64,000 nucleotides of DNA from Lentisphaera marina (GCF_028745505.1 NZ_JAQZZL010000001.1:496001-560000); one strand, 5' to 3'; numbered from the stretch's first letter, positions 44,504 to 54,187 are shown. Made by a program: numbers and translations. Notes: generated from the sequence alone by a model not told the origin.

Positions 44504-46072
44504 ATGATCTCTTTAAAAAAATTCGTTGCTGCGGCAGCTCTCACAGTAGGCTCTGCTTACGCGGCTACTGAAAAGCCTAATATTCTCGTCATCTGGGGCG
44601 ATGATATTGGCGTTCACAATATCAGTGCTTACAATCACGGTATCATGGGTTATCAAACACCTAATATTGATAGAATCGGTAATGAAGGCGCTCTCTTTAC
44701 AGATGCTTATGGTGAGCAAACATGCACGGCAGGTCGCGCCGCTTTTATCTTGGGTCAATCTCCTTTTAGAACTGGCCTCCTCACTATTGGTATGCCCGGA
44801 TCCGATCATGGCATACCCGATTGGGCTCCAACTATTGGTGACCTGCTCAAAAACCATGGTTACATGACTGCTCACTTTGGCAAAAACCATCTTGGTGATC
44901 AAGACAAGCATCTCCCCTCCAATCATGGTTTCGATGAATTCTATGGTAACCTCTATCACCTCAATGCAGAAGAAGAACCCGAAACTTATTATTATCCAAA
45001 AGATCCTGAATTCCGCAAGAAATACGGTCCTCGTGGCGTTATTAAATCGACTTCTGACGGCAAAATCGAAGACACTGGCCCAATGACTCGCAAACGCATG
45101 GAGACCTGTGATGAAGATTTCCTGGCCCACGGGCTCGACTTCATGGATCGTGCTCACAAAGCTGAAAAACCTTTCTTCTTATGGTTCAACTCCACTCGCA
45201 TGCATGTTTGGACGCGCCTTAAAAAAGAATCCTATGGCAAAACAGGTGTCGGCATTTACGCTGATGGCATGGTTGAACACGATGGTCACGTTGGTCAATT
45301 ACTCGACAAACTCGACGAATTAGGTATTGCAGACAATACAATTGTCATGTACTCAACTGATAATGGTGCTGAAACTTTTACTTGGCCTGATGGTGGGATA
45401 ACTCCTTTTCATGGTGAAAAGGGAACTAACTTTGAGGGTGGGCACCGCGTACCTCTTCTCGTGAAATGGCCTGGCACAATTAAAGCTAACACCAAGTACA
45501 ATGATATGATTTCTCACATGGATTGGATGCCTACTTTTTTAGCGGCTGCAGGTGAGCCTGATGTTAAGAAAAAACTTATGTCTAAAGCAGGCCATCAGGC
45601 CAATGGTAAAAACTGGCGCGTCAAGCTCGCTGGTTACAATTACCTCCCCTACTTTAAGGGAGAAGTCAAAGACGTCCCAAGAGAATCCTATATTTATTGG
45701 TCGGCTAATGGTGAATTAACAGCTATTCGCTGGACTGACTGGAAAGTCAGCTTTGCACAACTCATTGGCAACGTGGCGCAAGGCGTTCGCTTCGAAACCA
45801 ACTGGCCTGAAATCACTCATCTTAAAGCTGATCCCTACGAAATGATGGCCAAACATTCGGATATGTATATCCGTTGGTATGGCGACCAAATGTGGCTCTT
45901 TGTTCCTATACAACAACAGATAGAACAAATGGCCGCAGGCTTCTTTGAATACCCTTACCAAAAGGGACAAATACTCAGTGTCGCAGATGTGGGTTATAAC
46001 ACAATAGACATGCTAGAGCTTCAAAAAAAGCTGAAAAACATGCAAAAACTCATCCCTAGCTCTCGTCAATAA
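44504..46072 (+). CDS. Secreted type I sulfatase (formylglycine sulfatase), paralog 1
   Basis: A 522-residue exported sulfatase with the signal MISLKKFVAAAALTVGSAYA. Metal Asp residues are D33-D34 (IWGDDIG). The formylglycine motif is C74-T-A-G-R78, so it needs maturation by FGE or an anaerobic maturase, neither in the window. Further blocks are HFGKNHLGD and YSTDNGAETF. It should hydrolyse sulfate esters, probably of marine polysaccharides or small aryl sulfates; the substrate is unknown. It is closely related to the sulfatase at 52.6 kb, across the Bat operon. A strong terminator follows. Confidence 0.92.
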   Translation: MISLKKFVAAAALTVGSAYAATEKPNILVIWGDDIGVHNISAYNHGIMGYQTPNIDRIGNEGALFTDAYGEQTCTAGRAAFILGQSPFRTGLLTIGMPGSDHGIPDWAPTIGDLLKNHGYMTAHFGKNHLGDQDKHLPSNHGFDEFYGNLYHLNAEEEPETYYYPKDPEFRKKYGPRGVIKSTSDGKIEDTGPMTRKRMETCDEDFLAHGLDFMDRAHKAEKPFFLWFNSTRMHVWTRLKKESYGKTGVGIYADGMVEHDGHVGQLLDKLDELGIADNTIVMYSTDNGAETFTWPDGGITPFHGEKGTNFEGGHRVPLLVKWPGTIKANTKYNDMISHMDWMPTFLAAAGEPDVKKKLMSKAGHQANGKNWRVKLAGYNYLPYFKGEVKDVPRESYIYWSANGELTAIRWTDWKVSFAQLIGNVAQGVRFETNWPEITHLKADPYEMMAKHSDMYIRWYGDQMWLFVPIQQQIEQMAAGFFEYPYQKGQILSVADVGYNTIDMLELQKKLKNMQKLIPSSRQ

Positions 46073-46083
46073 AAAACACTGCT

Positions 46084-46112
46084 AAGCACCAGATTTATCT
46101 GGTGCTTTTTTA
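46084..46112 (+). terminator. Terminator after sulfatase 1
   Basis: AGCACCAGA and TCTGGTGCT form a perfect 9-bp stem around a TTTA loop, followed by six T. It is 12 bp beyond the sulfatase stop codon and separates it from the MoxR operon. Confidence 0.9.
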
Positions 46113-46156
46113 TTTAAGTCGATTGCATTGAATACATAAACTGTGTGGAAATAGAA

Positions 46157-47125
46157 ATGTCTCAAACTCTCCAAGAATTCAAGGCCTTACAAGGACGAAT
46201 CGAATCCTCCATCATCGGCCAAAAAGATGTCGTAAAAGCCCTCATTATCGGCCTCCTTGCCGACGGCAACCTTCTCCTCGAAGGACTTCCTGGTCTTGCA
46301 AAGACACGTGCGGTAAAGAGTTTATCAAAAAATATAGAATCGGATTATAGTCGAGTTCAGTTTACCCCCGATTTACTTCCTTCCGATATCACTGGTGCCG
46401 AAGTTTATCTCGGTGAAAATAGCGATCAGCGCTTTAAATTTGAACCAGGTCCCATCTTTGCCAACCTCGTCCTCGCCGACGAAATCAACCGCGCCCCAGC
46501 CAAAGTCCAAGCAGCCCTTTTGGAGGCCATGGAAGAAAAACAAATCACTGTCGCGGGCAAAACTCATGCAATGCCAAAACTTTTCATGGTTCTAGCCACA
46601 CAAAACCCCGTCGAACAAGAGGGAACCTACCCCCTTCCGGAAGCACAAATGGATCGCTTTATGATGCATATTTTAGTGCAATACGGTTCCGATGAAGACG
46701 AGTTAGAGATCATGCGTTTGGTTCGTGGAGAACAAAAACAAACGGCAACAATAAAAGCTGAAACAATGAGTCAAGACACCCTCTTCCAAGCACGTGATGA
46801 TATTAAAGAGATTCATGTCTCTGAAAACGTTGAGCAATACATTGTTCGCCTCATAAGTGCTACGCGTAAGCCCTCACTTATTGGCTCTGAATACGCCGAT
46901 TATGTTGCGGTTGGTGCAAGCCCACGTGGGACTCTGGCCCTCGATAAATCGGCTCGCGCTCATGCTTGGTTAGAAGATCGTGATCACGTCACACCCGATG
47001 ATGTGAAAGCCATTCTCCATAACTGCCTTCGCCATCGTCTAGTGCTCAGCTATGAAGCGAGTGCCGAGGGGCTAAGTGTTGATGATTTCATCGATAAAAT
47101 GATTGAAAAAGTACCCGTTATTTAG
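46157..47125 (+). CDS. MoxR-family AAA+ ATPase
   Basis: A 322-residue MoxR ATPase: Walker A GLPGLAKT, then GAEVYLGENSDQRFKFEPGPIF, the Walker B region LVLADEINRAPAKVQAALLEAMEE, sensor 1 LATQNPVEQEGTYPLPEAQMDRF. MoxR proteins are chaperone-like factors for VWA or DUF58 partners. The ATG at 46157 has a GGAAAT just upstream; an in-frame GTG at 46145 adds four residues with no site. It is first in a seven-gene run (MoxR, DUF58, DUF4381, two VWA, TPR, BatD) of the aerotolerance type. Confidence 0.92.
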   Translation: MSQTLQEFKALQGRIESSIIGQKDVVKALIIGLLADGNLLLEGLPGLAKTRAVKSLSKNIESDYSRVQFTPDLLPSDITGAEVYLGENSDQRFKFEPGPIFANLVLADEINRAPAKVQAALLEAMEEKQITVAGKTHAMPKLFMVLATQNPVEQEGTYPLPEAQMDRFMMHILVQYGSDEDELEIMRLVRGEQKQTATIKAETMSQDTLFQARDDIKEIHVSENVEQYIVRLISATRKPSLIGSEYADYVAVGASPRGTLALDKSARAHAWLEDRDHVTPDDVKAILHNCLRHRLVLSYEASAEGLSVDDFIDKMIEKVPVI

Positions 47126-47133
47126 GCTTATAT

Positions 47134-48111
47134 TTGAAGAAAAAATCAACAGTAGGGGTCTATATCCAAGTCGAGGATGTGATTCGTCTTCAGCATAAAG
47201 CCTCAGGTTTTCACTTCCTCCCAAGGCAGCCTTTACAGAGTTTGCTGGCTGGGCGTCAGGCGTCCCGCTTGAGGGGCAGAGGCCTCGACTTTGAAGAATT
47301 GCGTCTTTATCAAAAGGGCGATGATACGCGCACTATTGATTGGAAAGTGAGTAATCGCACTCGCAAGGCCTATGTTCGCGTTTATGGTGAAGAAAAAGAA
47401 CGTGAAGTTATGTTTGTCTTAGACCAGCGTTTGAGTATGTTTTTTGGTTCAAAAAAGTCTTTTAAATCGGTAACGGCAGTAGAAGCTTTAGCCTTAGGCG
47501 CTTGGAAAGTTTTAGACACGGGGGATCGCGTTGGCGCCATTCTCTTCAATGATTCAGAAAGTCGTGAATTTAAGGCCCAACGCAGTCGCAAATCCACCAT
47601 GGCAATCTTGAACGAAGCAGTAAAACTTAATCAGCAACTCGCTGTCGACAAGGATATTTCAGAGTCTCCAGGCATGCTGAACTCGAGTTTAGAAAAACTG
47701 CTCCACAAAGCTCGACACAATAATTTAATTATCGTCATATCTGATTTTCATGGGATGGATGAAAAAACCTATCATCATGTTCGCGCTCTACGCCAACACA
47801 ATGATGTGGTGCTGGTTTTGATTTACGATGAATTAGCTAAGGAATTTCCCGAAAACCATTTCCCCATACGAGTGAGTGATGGCGTAGATCAAGTTGAACT
47901 CGATTTGAGTCAAGCCAAACTCAGGGAAGCTATCCCCGACCTACTGCAAGGTCGATTAAAGAGTCTAAGTGATGCTCTAGGAAAATTTGACGTTCCCGTT
48001 TTACCGCTCAATACAGATGAAGATGTCGCGGAGCAACTCCGCAAGAAGCTCGGTGGCCAACAACTCAAAAGAGCGCACAAACCCAATGTGATGAAGGGCT
48101 CGCGTTCATGA
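47134..48111 (+). CDS. DUF58 domain protein
   Basis: A 325-residue soluble protein with the DUF58 signature GLDFEELRLYQKGDDTRTIDWKVSNRTRKAYVRVYGEEKE followed by a VWA-like fold (VMFVLDQRLSMFFG, IVISDFHGMD). The MIDAS-like DxRLS is diverged. DUF58 proteins are the standard partners of MoxR ATPases. The start is probably TTG at 47134, 8 bp after the moxR stop, behind an AGG. It overlaps the DUF4381 gene by 4 bp. Confidence 0.88.
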   Translation: MKKKSTVGVYIQVEDVIRLQHKASGFHFLPRQPLQSLLAGRQASRLRGRGLDFEELRLYQKGDDTRTIDWKVSNRTRKAYVRVYGEEKEREVMFVLDQRLSMFFGSKKSFKSVTAVEALALGAWKVLDTGDRVGAILFNDSESREFKAQRSRKSTMAILNEAVKLNQQLAVDKDISESPGMLNSSLEKLLHKARHNNLIIVISDFHGMDEKTYHHVRALRQHNDVVLVLIYDELAKEFPENHFPIRVSDGVDQVELDLSQAKLREAIPDLLQGRLKSLSDALGKFDVPVLPLNTDEDVAEQLRKKLGGQQLKRAHKPNVMKGSRS

Positions 48112-48599
48112 AAAAACTCACTAGTCTTAATGAACTTAAAGAAAATATTATCCCCCCTCTTGAAGCGGAAAATGCTCCTGGCTGGATTATTTTATTTAGC
48201 TTGCTCGGCATCCTTGTTTTTTATATTTTATTTTTCACGATTAAAGCCTATAAAAAAAATTCTTATCGTCGCGCTGGCTTGTGCGAAATACGCAAAATCG
48301 AAGATTTATGGCGCAATCAAAAAGATCAGAGTACTCTCAGACACATCCCCCTCACCCTCAAAAAAGTTGCCTATCAATTTGCCCCGCAATCCTTGAGTTT
48401 TAGTGGTACGACTTGGATTGAATTTCTTCACCACACTCAAAGTAAACTTGAACGAGATACCTTTAAACTACTTCCTGTTTTAGCCTACGATAGAGATGAA
48501 AGCATTGCTGCTATTAATGAGAACGAAATCGAAGCTCTCATTGCAAATTCTAAGCTCTGGATAAAAACTCATCAAATATGTGAGGCTTATAAGCCATGA
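48108..48599 (+). CDS. DUF4381 membrane protein of the Bat operon
   Basis: A 163-residue protein with one membrane helix near 25-46 (GWIILFSLLGILVFYILFF) preceded by the family's IIPPLEAENAPG, and a helical cytoplasmic domain. DUF4381 proteins occur in MoxR-DUF58-VWA operons, with no known activity. It overlaps both neighbours by 4 bp. Confidence 0.82.
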   Translation: MKKLTSLNELKENIIPPLEAENAPGWIILFSLLGILVFYILFFTIKAYKKNSYRRAGLCEIRKIEDLWRNQKDQSTLRHIPLTLKKVAYQFAPQSLSFSGTTWIEFLHHTQSKLERDTFKLLPVLAYDRDESIAAINENEIEALIANSKLWIKTHQICEAYKP

Positions 48600-49597
48600 T
48601 TGCTTTTGCCTACCCAATTTTACTGAGTTTAGCCCTTTTGCCTCTGCTCTTAATTAAGTTTTTACCTGAGCACAAAGAGCACAAATCATCAGTTAAACTG
48701 CCCTTTTTTAGTGAGCTCATAAAACTCACTGGTTTTAATCCCAAACATGCTCATACCAAAGCTTCATCTTTTGCTCAAAAACTGACTGTTTACCTCGCGT
48801 GGTTACTATTAGTGATTGCCTTGGCGCGCCCTCAATTCATCGAAGCCCCCCTAACAAAAACCATTGCCTCTCGAGACCTATTACTTGCGGTCGACCTCTC
48901 TGGGTCAATGGACACTAAAGATTTTAAAAATAAGTCCGGTGAAAATGTTACACGCCTCGATTCAGTTAAAGAAGTCCTCAGTGATTTTCTGACTAAACGC
49001 GAAGGCGACCGCGTTGGTTTAGTTTTCTTTGGAAGCGCTGCCTTTATTCAAATGCCCTTTACCGAAGATCTAGAAATTTGCCAAGAACTGATGGATGAAG
49101 CACAAGTTCGCATGGCTGGTCCGCAGACTATGCTGGGTGATGCCATTGGTCTCTCTATCAGTATTTTTGATCAGAGTGATTTAGATGATAAAGTCCTTAT
49201 CTTACTTACCGATGGCAATGATACCGGAAGTCTAGTTGCACCAGTGAAGGCAGCTCAGATTGCTCGCGATAAAGGCATTGTGATTCATACCGTTGCAGTT
49301 GGCGATCCCGCAGCTGCAGGGGAACAAGCGCTTGACGAAGTCACTCTAAAAGAAATTTCATCCTTAAGTCAGGGTCAGTACTTTTGGGCTGGAAATCGCC
49401 AGGAGCTCGAGGGTATTTATACGGAAATTGACAAAATTGGTGTTCGCGAACTCGAAACCGTCAGCCATCGCCCTAAACAAGAACTCTACCATATTCCCTT
49501 AGCCTGTTTTTTAGCTTTGATCATGTTTTATCATTTTTATAAACTCTATAAAATATCGCGGCACACCAAGCAAAGTAAGGTGGTGAAGCTTGACTGA
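48596..49597 (+). CDS. batA: BatA-like VWA-domain membrane protein
   Basis: A 333-residue protein with N-terminal membrane segments (4-22 and 64-80), a VWA domain and a C-terminal helix (310-325). The MIDAS motif D100-L-S102-G-S104 is intact, as are the later T/D positions (LLTDGNDTGS). BatA proteins are inner-membrane components linked to stress tolerance in Bacteroides and Leptospira; the detailed mechanism is unknown. It overlaps both neighbours. Confidence 0.88.
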   Translation: MIAFAYPILLSLALLPLLLIKFLPEHKEHKSSVKLPFFSELIKLTGFNPKHAHTKASSFAQKLTVYLAWLLLVIALARPQFIEAPLTKTIASRDLLLAVDLSGSMDTKDFKNKSGENVTRLDSVKEVLSDFLTKREGDRVGLVFFGSAAFIQMPFTEDLEICQELMDEAQVRMAGPQTMLGDAIGLSISIFDQSDLDDKVLILLTDGNDTGSLVAPVKAAQIARDKGIVIHTVAVGDPAAAGEQALDEVTLKEISSLSQGQYFWAGNRQELEGIYTEIDKIGVRELETVSHRPKQELYHIPLACFLALIMFYHFYKLYKISRHTKQSKVVKLD

Positions 49598-50540
49598 TTT
49601 CCATTTCATTCGCCCTTATTTTTTATTGGCCTTAATTCCCATGTTTTTGCTGAGCTATTTCTTGCTCAAACGTCACAATGTCCTAGAACTCTGGGGGAAA
49701 ATCATAGCGCCTCATCTTCTCGAGCATCTCTTAATTAGTTCTGGAAAGAAGTCACGTATTCGACCTCATCACCTATTCATTTTTGCTGGATTCCTAAGCA
49801 TATTCGCTTTAGCTGGCCCAACTTACGAAAAAGAAGCTTCTCCTTTCACTGAAGATCAGGCTGCCTTAGTCATTATCCTCAAAACAACCCCCTCTATGCT
49901 GGCACAAGATGTTCAGCCTAGTCGGCTGAGTAGAAGTGCCCAAAAAATTAAAGATCTTTTAGAGCTACGAAAAGGGACAAAAACTGCGCTCATTGCCTAC
50001 GCGGGTAGTGCTCACCTCGTACTACCGCTTACTGAGGATCAAAAGATTTTGTCTCATTTTGCAGCCGAACTCGACCCAAGCCTTATGCCCAAGGAAGGAA
50101 GCTCGCTAGTCAAAGCCCTAGACCTTGCCAATAAAGTTCTCCAAGAAGGCAAAATCCCAGGTACAGTACTACTAATGACTGATGGCATTAATCCGCAAGA
50201 ACAAAAAGAACTGAGTCAAATTAAGTACCCCTTTGCAGTGCAAGTTTATGCGAGTGCAGGCCCGCCGGGTGCCAAGACTCCCATTGGCAGCCCCCTAGTT
50301 CAGCCCGTGAATGAAGATGATTTAAAAAATATTGCGCAGCAGTTTGGTGGCAGGCTTATAAAAATGACTCTTGATGAAAAAGATTTAAAAGAACTAAATT
50401 CAAATATAGAAAGCAGTATGCAGGCTTCTATGAAAGAAGGAGGGGAGCGCTGGAAAGATTCGGGTTATGCCTTGGTTCCCATTTTACTGATGCTTTCTTT
50501 GCTCTGGTTCCGCAAAGGTTGGGAGCTAAATTATGAGTAA
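49590..50540 (+). CDS. batB: BatB-like VWA-domain membrane protein with degenerate MIDAS
   Basis: A 316-residue VWA protein with membrane helices near 10-25 and 62-75 and at the C-terminus. The MIDAS position reads K98-T-T100-P-S102, so the first Asp is lost, and the later motif is LLMTDGIN. It probably keeps the fold without metal-dependent binding, next to an intact BatA. Such intact/degenerate pairs may form a heteromeric scaffold; that is inference. It overlaps batA by 8 bp and the TPR gene by 8. Confidence 0.83.
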   Translation: MTDFHFIRPYFLLALIPMFLLSYFLLKRHNVLELWGKIIAPHLLEHLLISSGKKSRIRPHHLFIFAGFLSIFALAGPTYEKEASPFTEDQAALVIILKTTPSMLAQDVQPSRLSRSAQKIKDLLELRKGTKTALIAYAGSAHLVLPLTEDQKILSHFAAELDPSLMPKEGSSLVKALDLANKVLQEGKIPGTVLLMTDGINPQEQKELSQIKYPFAVQVYASAGPPGAKTPIGSPLVQPVNEDDLKNIAQQFGGRLIKMTLDEKDLKELNSNIESSMQASMKEGGERWKDSGYALVPILLMLSLLWFRKGWELNYE

Positions 50541-51186
50541 GAAGCTTCTATATCACATCGTTTTTATTAGTGCTGTTTTAGTCAGTGTTTCCTTCTATGC
50601 TATCAATCAACACGAGGTCAACAGTTTAAAAGATTTTTGGCAAACGAAAAACCAGCAAGGACAAACTGCTCTTGATAAAGGTGATTTTGCCAAGGCCGCA
50701 AAACTTTTTGAATCGCCAATGATGCGTGGGCAATCTCTCTACAAAGATGCTCAATTTGAAGATGCCGCCATTGCCTTTAATCAAAAGGGAACTGCCAAAG
50801 CCTATTTTAACTCTGCTAATGCACTAATTATGATGGGTAGATATGAGCTCGCGATTAAATCTTATGATCGGGCTATCGAACTCAATGCTCAATTCAACGA
50901 AGCAAAATTTAATCGAGCCATTGCTCTAAATCGCCAAAAAGTTTTAAACGATGCCAAAGACAAAATGGATGAGGGCACTGGGGGTATGCTCGGTGCCGAT
51001 GAGATTGTCTTTAACGATCAGCCTGCCAATAATAATCAGAGTTCTGATGATGTCACCAGCGAAGAAGCGATGAACGAAGCCGAGATCAATGAATTATGGT
51101 TGCGCCGAGTGCAAACTAAGCCTGCTGACTTCATGAAAATCAAATTCTCGTATCAACTTAGTCGTGAAGGAAAAGCTAGTGAATAA
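50533..51186 (+). CDS. batC: BatC-like TPR membrane protein
   Basis: A 217-residue protein with an N-terminal membrane helix (LLYHIVFISAVLVSVSFYAI) and TPR repeats around residues 43-135 (AYFNSANALIMMGRYELAIKSYDRAIELNAQFNEAKFNRAIAL pattern). The C-terminal end is acidic, then ends in a basic segment. In other Bat operons a TPR protein holds this position. It overlaps both neighbours. Confidence 0.82.
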   Translation: MSKKLLYHIVFISAVLVSVSFYAINQHEVNSLKDFWQTKNQQGQTALDKGDFAKAAKLFESPMMRGQSLYKDAQFEDAAIAFNQKGTAKAYFNSANALIMMGRYELAIKSYDRAIELNAQFNEAKFNRAIALNRQKVLNDAKDKMDEGTGGMLGADEIVFNDQPANNNQSSDDVTSEEAMNEAEINELWLRRVQTKPADFMKIKFSYQLSREGKASE

Positions 51187-52462
51187 ACTACTTTATTACT
51201 TAGTGATTGTTCCCCTAATCATTTTTTCCCAGGAAAAGAATGAAGGCGCACCTTTTGTGAGTACGAGTTTTAAAAAGCTAGAACAACAATGGGTCGGTCA
51301 AAAGCTTGACCTTTATGTAGAACTTCATTCCCCGACTTGGTTTTCTGGTACTCCTCGTTTTGATATCCCCGAAATCAAAGAGGCAGTGATTTTTAAAATT
51401 CCGGGGTCACCGGTTCTCGGTAACTTAGAAAAGGATGGACAGACTTATACCAAACAAATACATACTTTTGCCATTTTTACTCGCAAAGCCGGCAGGGTCA
51501 CGATCCCTGCTTTTCAGGTAGAGTATGGTATTGCGCGCGTGGGCAAAAAAGCCGAAAGAGTTACTCTCAAGTCTAAGCCCATAAGTATTGAAACTCAGCT
51601 TCCTAAAAGTCTAAGCCAAAAGTCCTTCATTGTCAGTGAAAACTATCAAGTTGATGAAAGCTGGGATAAAGATTTAGATAAACAGCTCTTCAAAGCCGGC
51701 GACTCCATAAAAAGAACGATTACTCAAACTGCCGACAATAATTTAGCGATGATTTTCAGCCCCATCATCATTGAGCCTCCAGCTAGTTTTTCTATCTACC
51801 CAGAGAAAGCCAAATTAAATGATTCCATGGTGCGAGGTGATTTTTCAGCGAAACGAATTGATGCTTTTACCTACCTCTTCAAAGAAGAAGGTAAGGTGAC
51901 TTTACCCGCTATTAAATTCTACTCATTTAATCCGAATAACAAGCAAATCAAAGAACATCTTCTTGAGTCAAGAACATTAAAAATTGCCCCCAATCCACTC
52001 TACAAGCAAGAACAAATTCAAGAAGTAGCCTCACCTCAAAATAAATACCTGTATTGGCTCTTCAGTTTAGTTCCTATTCTAGCTCTATTGCTATTTAGAA
52101 CTCAACTTAAAAAACGAGTTGAAGCTTGGAAACAGCAGAGGAAGCTTAGCGAAAAATATATCTTTTCTACTTTAAAGAAAAACTCTCCTCGACTTAGCGA
52201 TGAAGAACTCTATATCCAAATAGATTTTTGGGTAAAAAAGTTCGGCTTTATCTCTTTAGAAGAATTTATACAAAAAAACTCTTTTCTAAATTTAGGGAAA
52301 CAATACAGGGAGCTAAATCATACACTCTTCACCGTAAATGAAGCTCACTTTGATAAGACGAAGTTTATGAATGAATTATGCTTGGCGCGCCGCGAGTACC
52401 TCAAGAATAAAAAGTACTCCCAGAATGATAATATGAAATTTTTGGGCTTTGACTTTAGGTGA
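51179..52462 (+). CDS. batD: BatD-like oxygen-tolerance protein
   Basis: A 427-residue exported membrane protein. The GTG at 51179 has an AAGGA site 8 bp upstream and gives the signal NKLLYYLVIVPLIIFSQ. The mature part has immunoglobulin-like BatD domains (TYTKQIHTFAIFTRKAGRVTIPAF; LFKAGDSIKRTITQTADN), then a membrane helix (YLYWLFSLVPILALLLF) and a cytoplasmic helical tail. It closes the Bat operon. A longer frame from 51164 adds five residues. Confidence 0.85.
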   Translation: MNKLLYYLVIVPLIIFSQEKNEGAPFVSTSFKKLEQQWVGQKLDLYVELHSPTWFSGTPRFDIPEIKEAVIFKIPGSPVLGNLEKDGQTYTKQIHTFAIFTRKAGRVTIPAFQVEYGIARVGKKAERVTLKSKPISIETQLPKSLSQKSFIVSENYQVDESWDKDLDKQLFKAGDSIKRTITQTADNNLAMIFSPIIIEPPASFSIYPEKAKLNDSMVRGDFSAKRIDAFTYLFKEEGKVTLPAIKFYSFNPNNKQIKEHLLESRTLKIAPNPLYKQEQIQEVASPQNKYLYWLFSLVPILALLLFRTQLKKRVEAWKQQRKLSEKYIFSTLKKNSPRLSDEELYIQIDFWVKKFGFISLEEFIQKNSFLNLGKQYRELNHTLFTVNEAHFDKTKFMNELCLARREYLKNKKYSQNDNMKFLGFDFR

Positions 52463-52574
52463 TTGTTAACTTTTAGTTAAATTCTTAATAATTTCAGCTC
52501 ATCTCCTTCTTTATATTTTGCGTATTCTTCTTTGGGCTTATTCCTTATGAAGATCCAAAATAGAGGAGATCAAT

Positions 52575-54113
52575 ATGAACTTAACAAAAGCCTTGGCACT
52601 TGGGAGTCTCTTTTCCCTTAGTATGGGTGCCGCAGCAGCAACAGAAAAGCCCAATATTCTTGTTATTTGGGGCGATGATATTGGCCAATCCAACATAAGT
52701 GCCTACACAATGGGTCTTATGGGATACCGCACTCCCAACATTGATAGCATTGCCAAAGACGGCATGATCTTTACTGATTATTATGGTGAGCAATCATGTA
52801 CTGCTGGTCGTTCTTCATTTATCATGGGTCAATCTGTCTTTAGAACAGGCTTATCAAAAGTAGGTCTCCCTGGAGCTGAAATGGGGATGCACCCTGCAGA
52901 CCCCACAATTGCCGGACTACTCAAGGCCCAAGGTTACGCAACTGGCCAATTTGGTAAAAATCACTTAGGTGACAAAGACGAGCACTTGCCGACTAATCAT
53001 GGTTTCGATGAGTTCCTAGGTAATCTTTATCACCTTAATGCTGAAGAAGAACCAGAACTTCCAGACTATCCGAAAGATCCTGCTTTTAGAAAAAAATATG
53101 GTCCTCGTGGTGTTATCAAATCATCGGCTGATGGGAAAATTGAAGATACTGGACCGTTAACTAAAAAACGTATGGAAACAGTAGATGACGAAACCGTAGC
53201 AGCTGCTATAGATTTCATGGAGCGTCAAAACAAGGCCAAAAAACCTTTCTTTACTTGGTGGAATGGTACGCGTATGCACTTTAGAACTCACGTTAAAGAG
53301 GAACTGAAGGGAATTTCTGGCCAAGATGAGTATGGCGATGGCATGGTTGAGCACGACCGACATGTAGGTCAACTCCTAAAAGCATTAGATGATATGGGTA
53401 TTGCTGATAATACTTTTGTATTCTATTCTACTGATAATGGTGTTCACATGAATACATGGCCCGATGCGGGAATGACTCCTTTCCAGAGTGAAAAAAACAC
53501 CAACTGGGAAGGTGGATGGCGTGTGCCTGCCATGGTTAAATGGCCTGGTAAAATTAAGCCTGGTTCAGTTTCAAATGAAATTGTTCACCACATGGACTGG
53601 TTACCAACTTTCCTTGCAATCGCAGGTAATGAAACCATTAAAGAGGACCTTAAAAAAGGTGGTGTAAAAGCTATTGGTCGTGAGTATAAAGTTCACTTAG
53701 ATGGTTACAATATCTTGCCTATGCTCACAGGGAAAACTGATAAATCAGGACGTAAAGAAATTTTCTATTTCTCTGATGACGGTGACCTCACAGCTCTTCG
53801 CTATAACGATTGGAAAGCTTTGTTCATGGAACAGAAAGCTCGTGGCACTCTTCGCGCTTGGATTGAGCCTTGGACTGAACTCCGTGTCCCACTCATCTTT
53901 AATTTACGTCGCGACCCTTATGAACGCGCCTACTTTACATCCAATACTTATTATGACTGGTTGATGGATCATGTATTCTTTCTCGTTCCTGCACAGGAAT
54001 ATGTTGCTGGTTTCCTCAGTACTTTTAAAGAATTCCCACCACGTCAAAAAGCTGCAAGTTTCTCGCTTGACCAAGTTATAGAAAAAATGCAGAAGTCGAC
54101 TGGATCGAAATAA
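52575..54113 (+). CDS. Secreted type I sulfatase, paralog 2
   Basis: A 512-residue exported sulfatase with signal MNLTKALALGSLFSLSMGAAA and a GAGGAG site. Metal Asp residues D34-D35; formylglycine motif C75-T-A-G-R79. Long identical stretches with paralog 1 (GNLYHLNAEEEPE, KKYGPRGVIKS, GKIEDTGP) show a duplication, after which the Bat operon came to lie between them or was already there. The differences cluster after residue 360, so the substrates may differ. A strong bidirectional terminator follows. Confidence 0.92.
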   Translation: MNLTKALALGSLFSLSMGAAAATEKPNILVIWGDDIGQSNISAYTMGLMGYRTPNIDSIAKDGMIFTDYYGEQSCTAGRSSFIMGQSVFRTGLSKVGLPGAEMGMHPADPTIAGLLKAQGYATGQFGKNHLGDKDEHLPTNHGFDEFLGNLYHLNAEEEPELPDYPKDPAFRKKYGPRGVIKSSADGKIEDTGPLTKKRMETVDDETVAAAIDFMERQNKAKKPFFTWWNGTRMHFRTHVKEELKGISGQDEYGDGMVEHDRHVGQLLKALDDMGIADNTFVFYSTDNGVHMNTWPDAGMTPFQSEKNTNWEGGWRVPAMVKWPGKIKPGSVSNEIVHHMDWLPTFLAIAGNETIKEDLKKGGVKAIGREYKVHLDGYNILPMLTGKTDKSGRKEIFYFSDDGDLTALRYNDWKALFMEQKARGTLRAWIEPWTELRVPLIFNLRRDPYERAYFTSNTYYDWLMDHVFFLVPAQEYVAGFLSTFKEFPPRQKAASFSLDQVIEKMQKSTGSK

Positions 54114-54137
54114 GTTTAAGCTCTAATAGCTCATACT

Positions 54138-54177
54138 AAAAAGCCCCCGTAAACTTGGTTTACGGGGGCTTTTTTTT
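54138..54177. terminator. Bidirectional terminator between sulfatase 2 and the Hpt gene
   Basis: AAAAAGCCCCCGTAAAC and GTTTACGGGGGCTTTTT form a perfect 17-bp stem with a TTG loop. A and T runs on both sides serve both convergent genes. Confidence 0.95.
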
Positions 54178-54187
54178 CTGTTAAAAT

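Noticed and set aside
44513..45157. Open frame of 214 codons antisense to sulfatase 1
   Set aside because: The sulfatase frame carries signal peptide and catalytic motifs; the antisense frame has no recognisable domain or ribosome-binding site and follows from codon bias.
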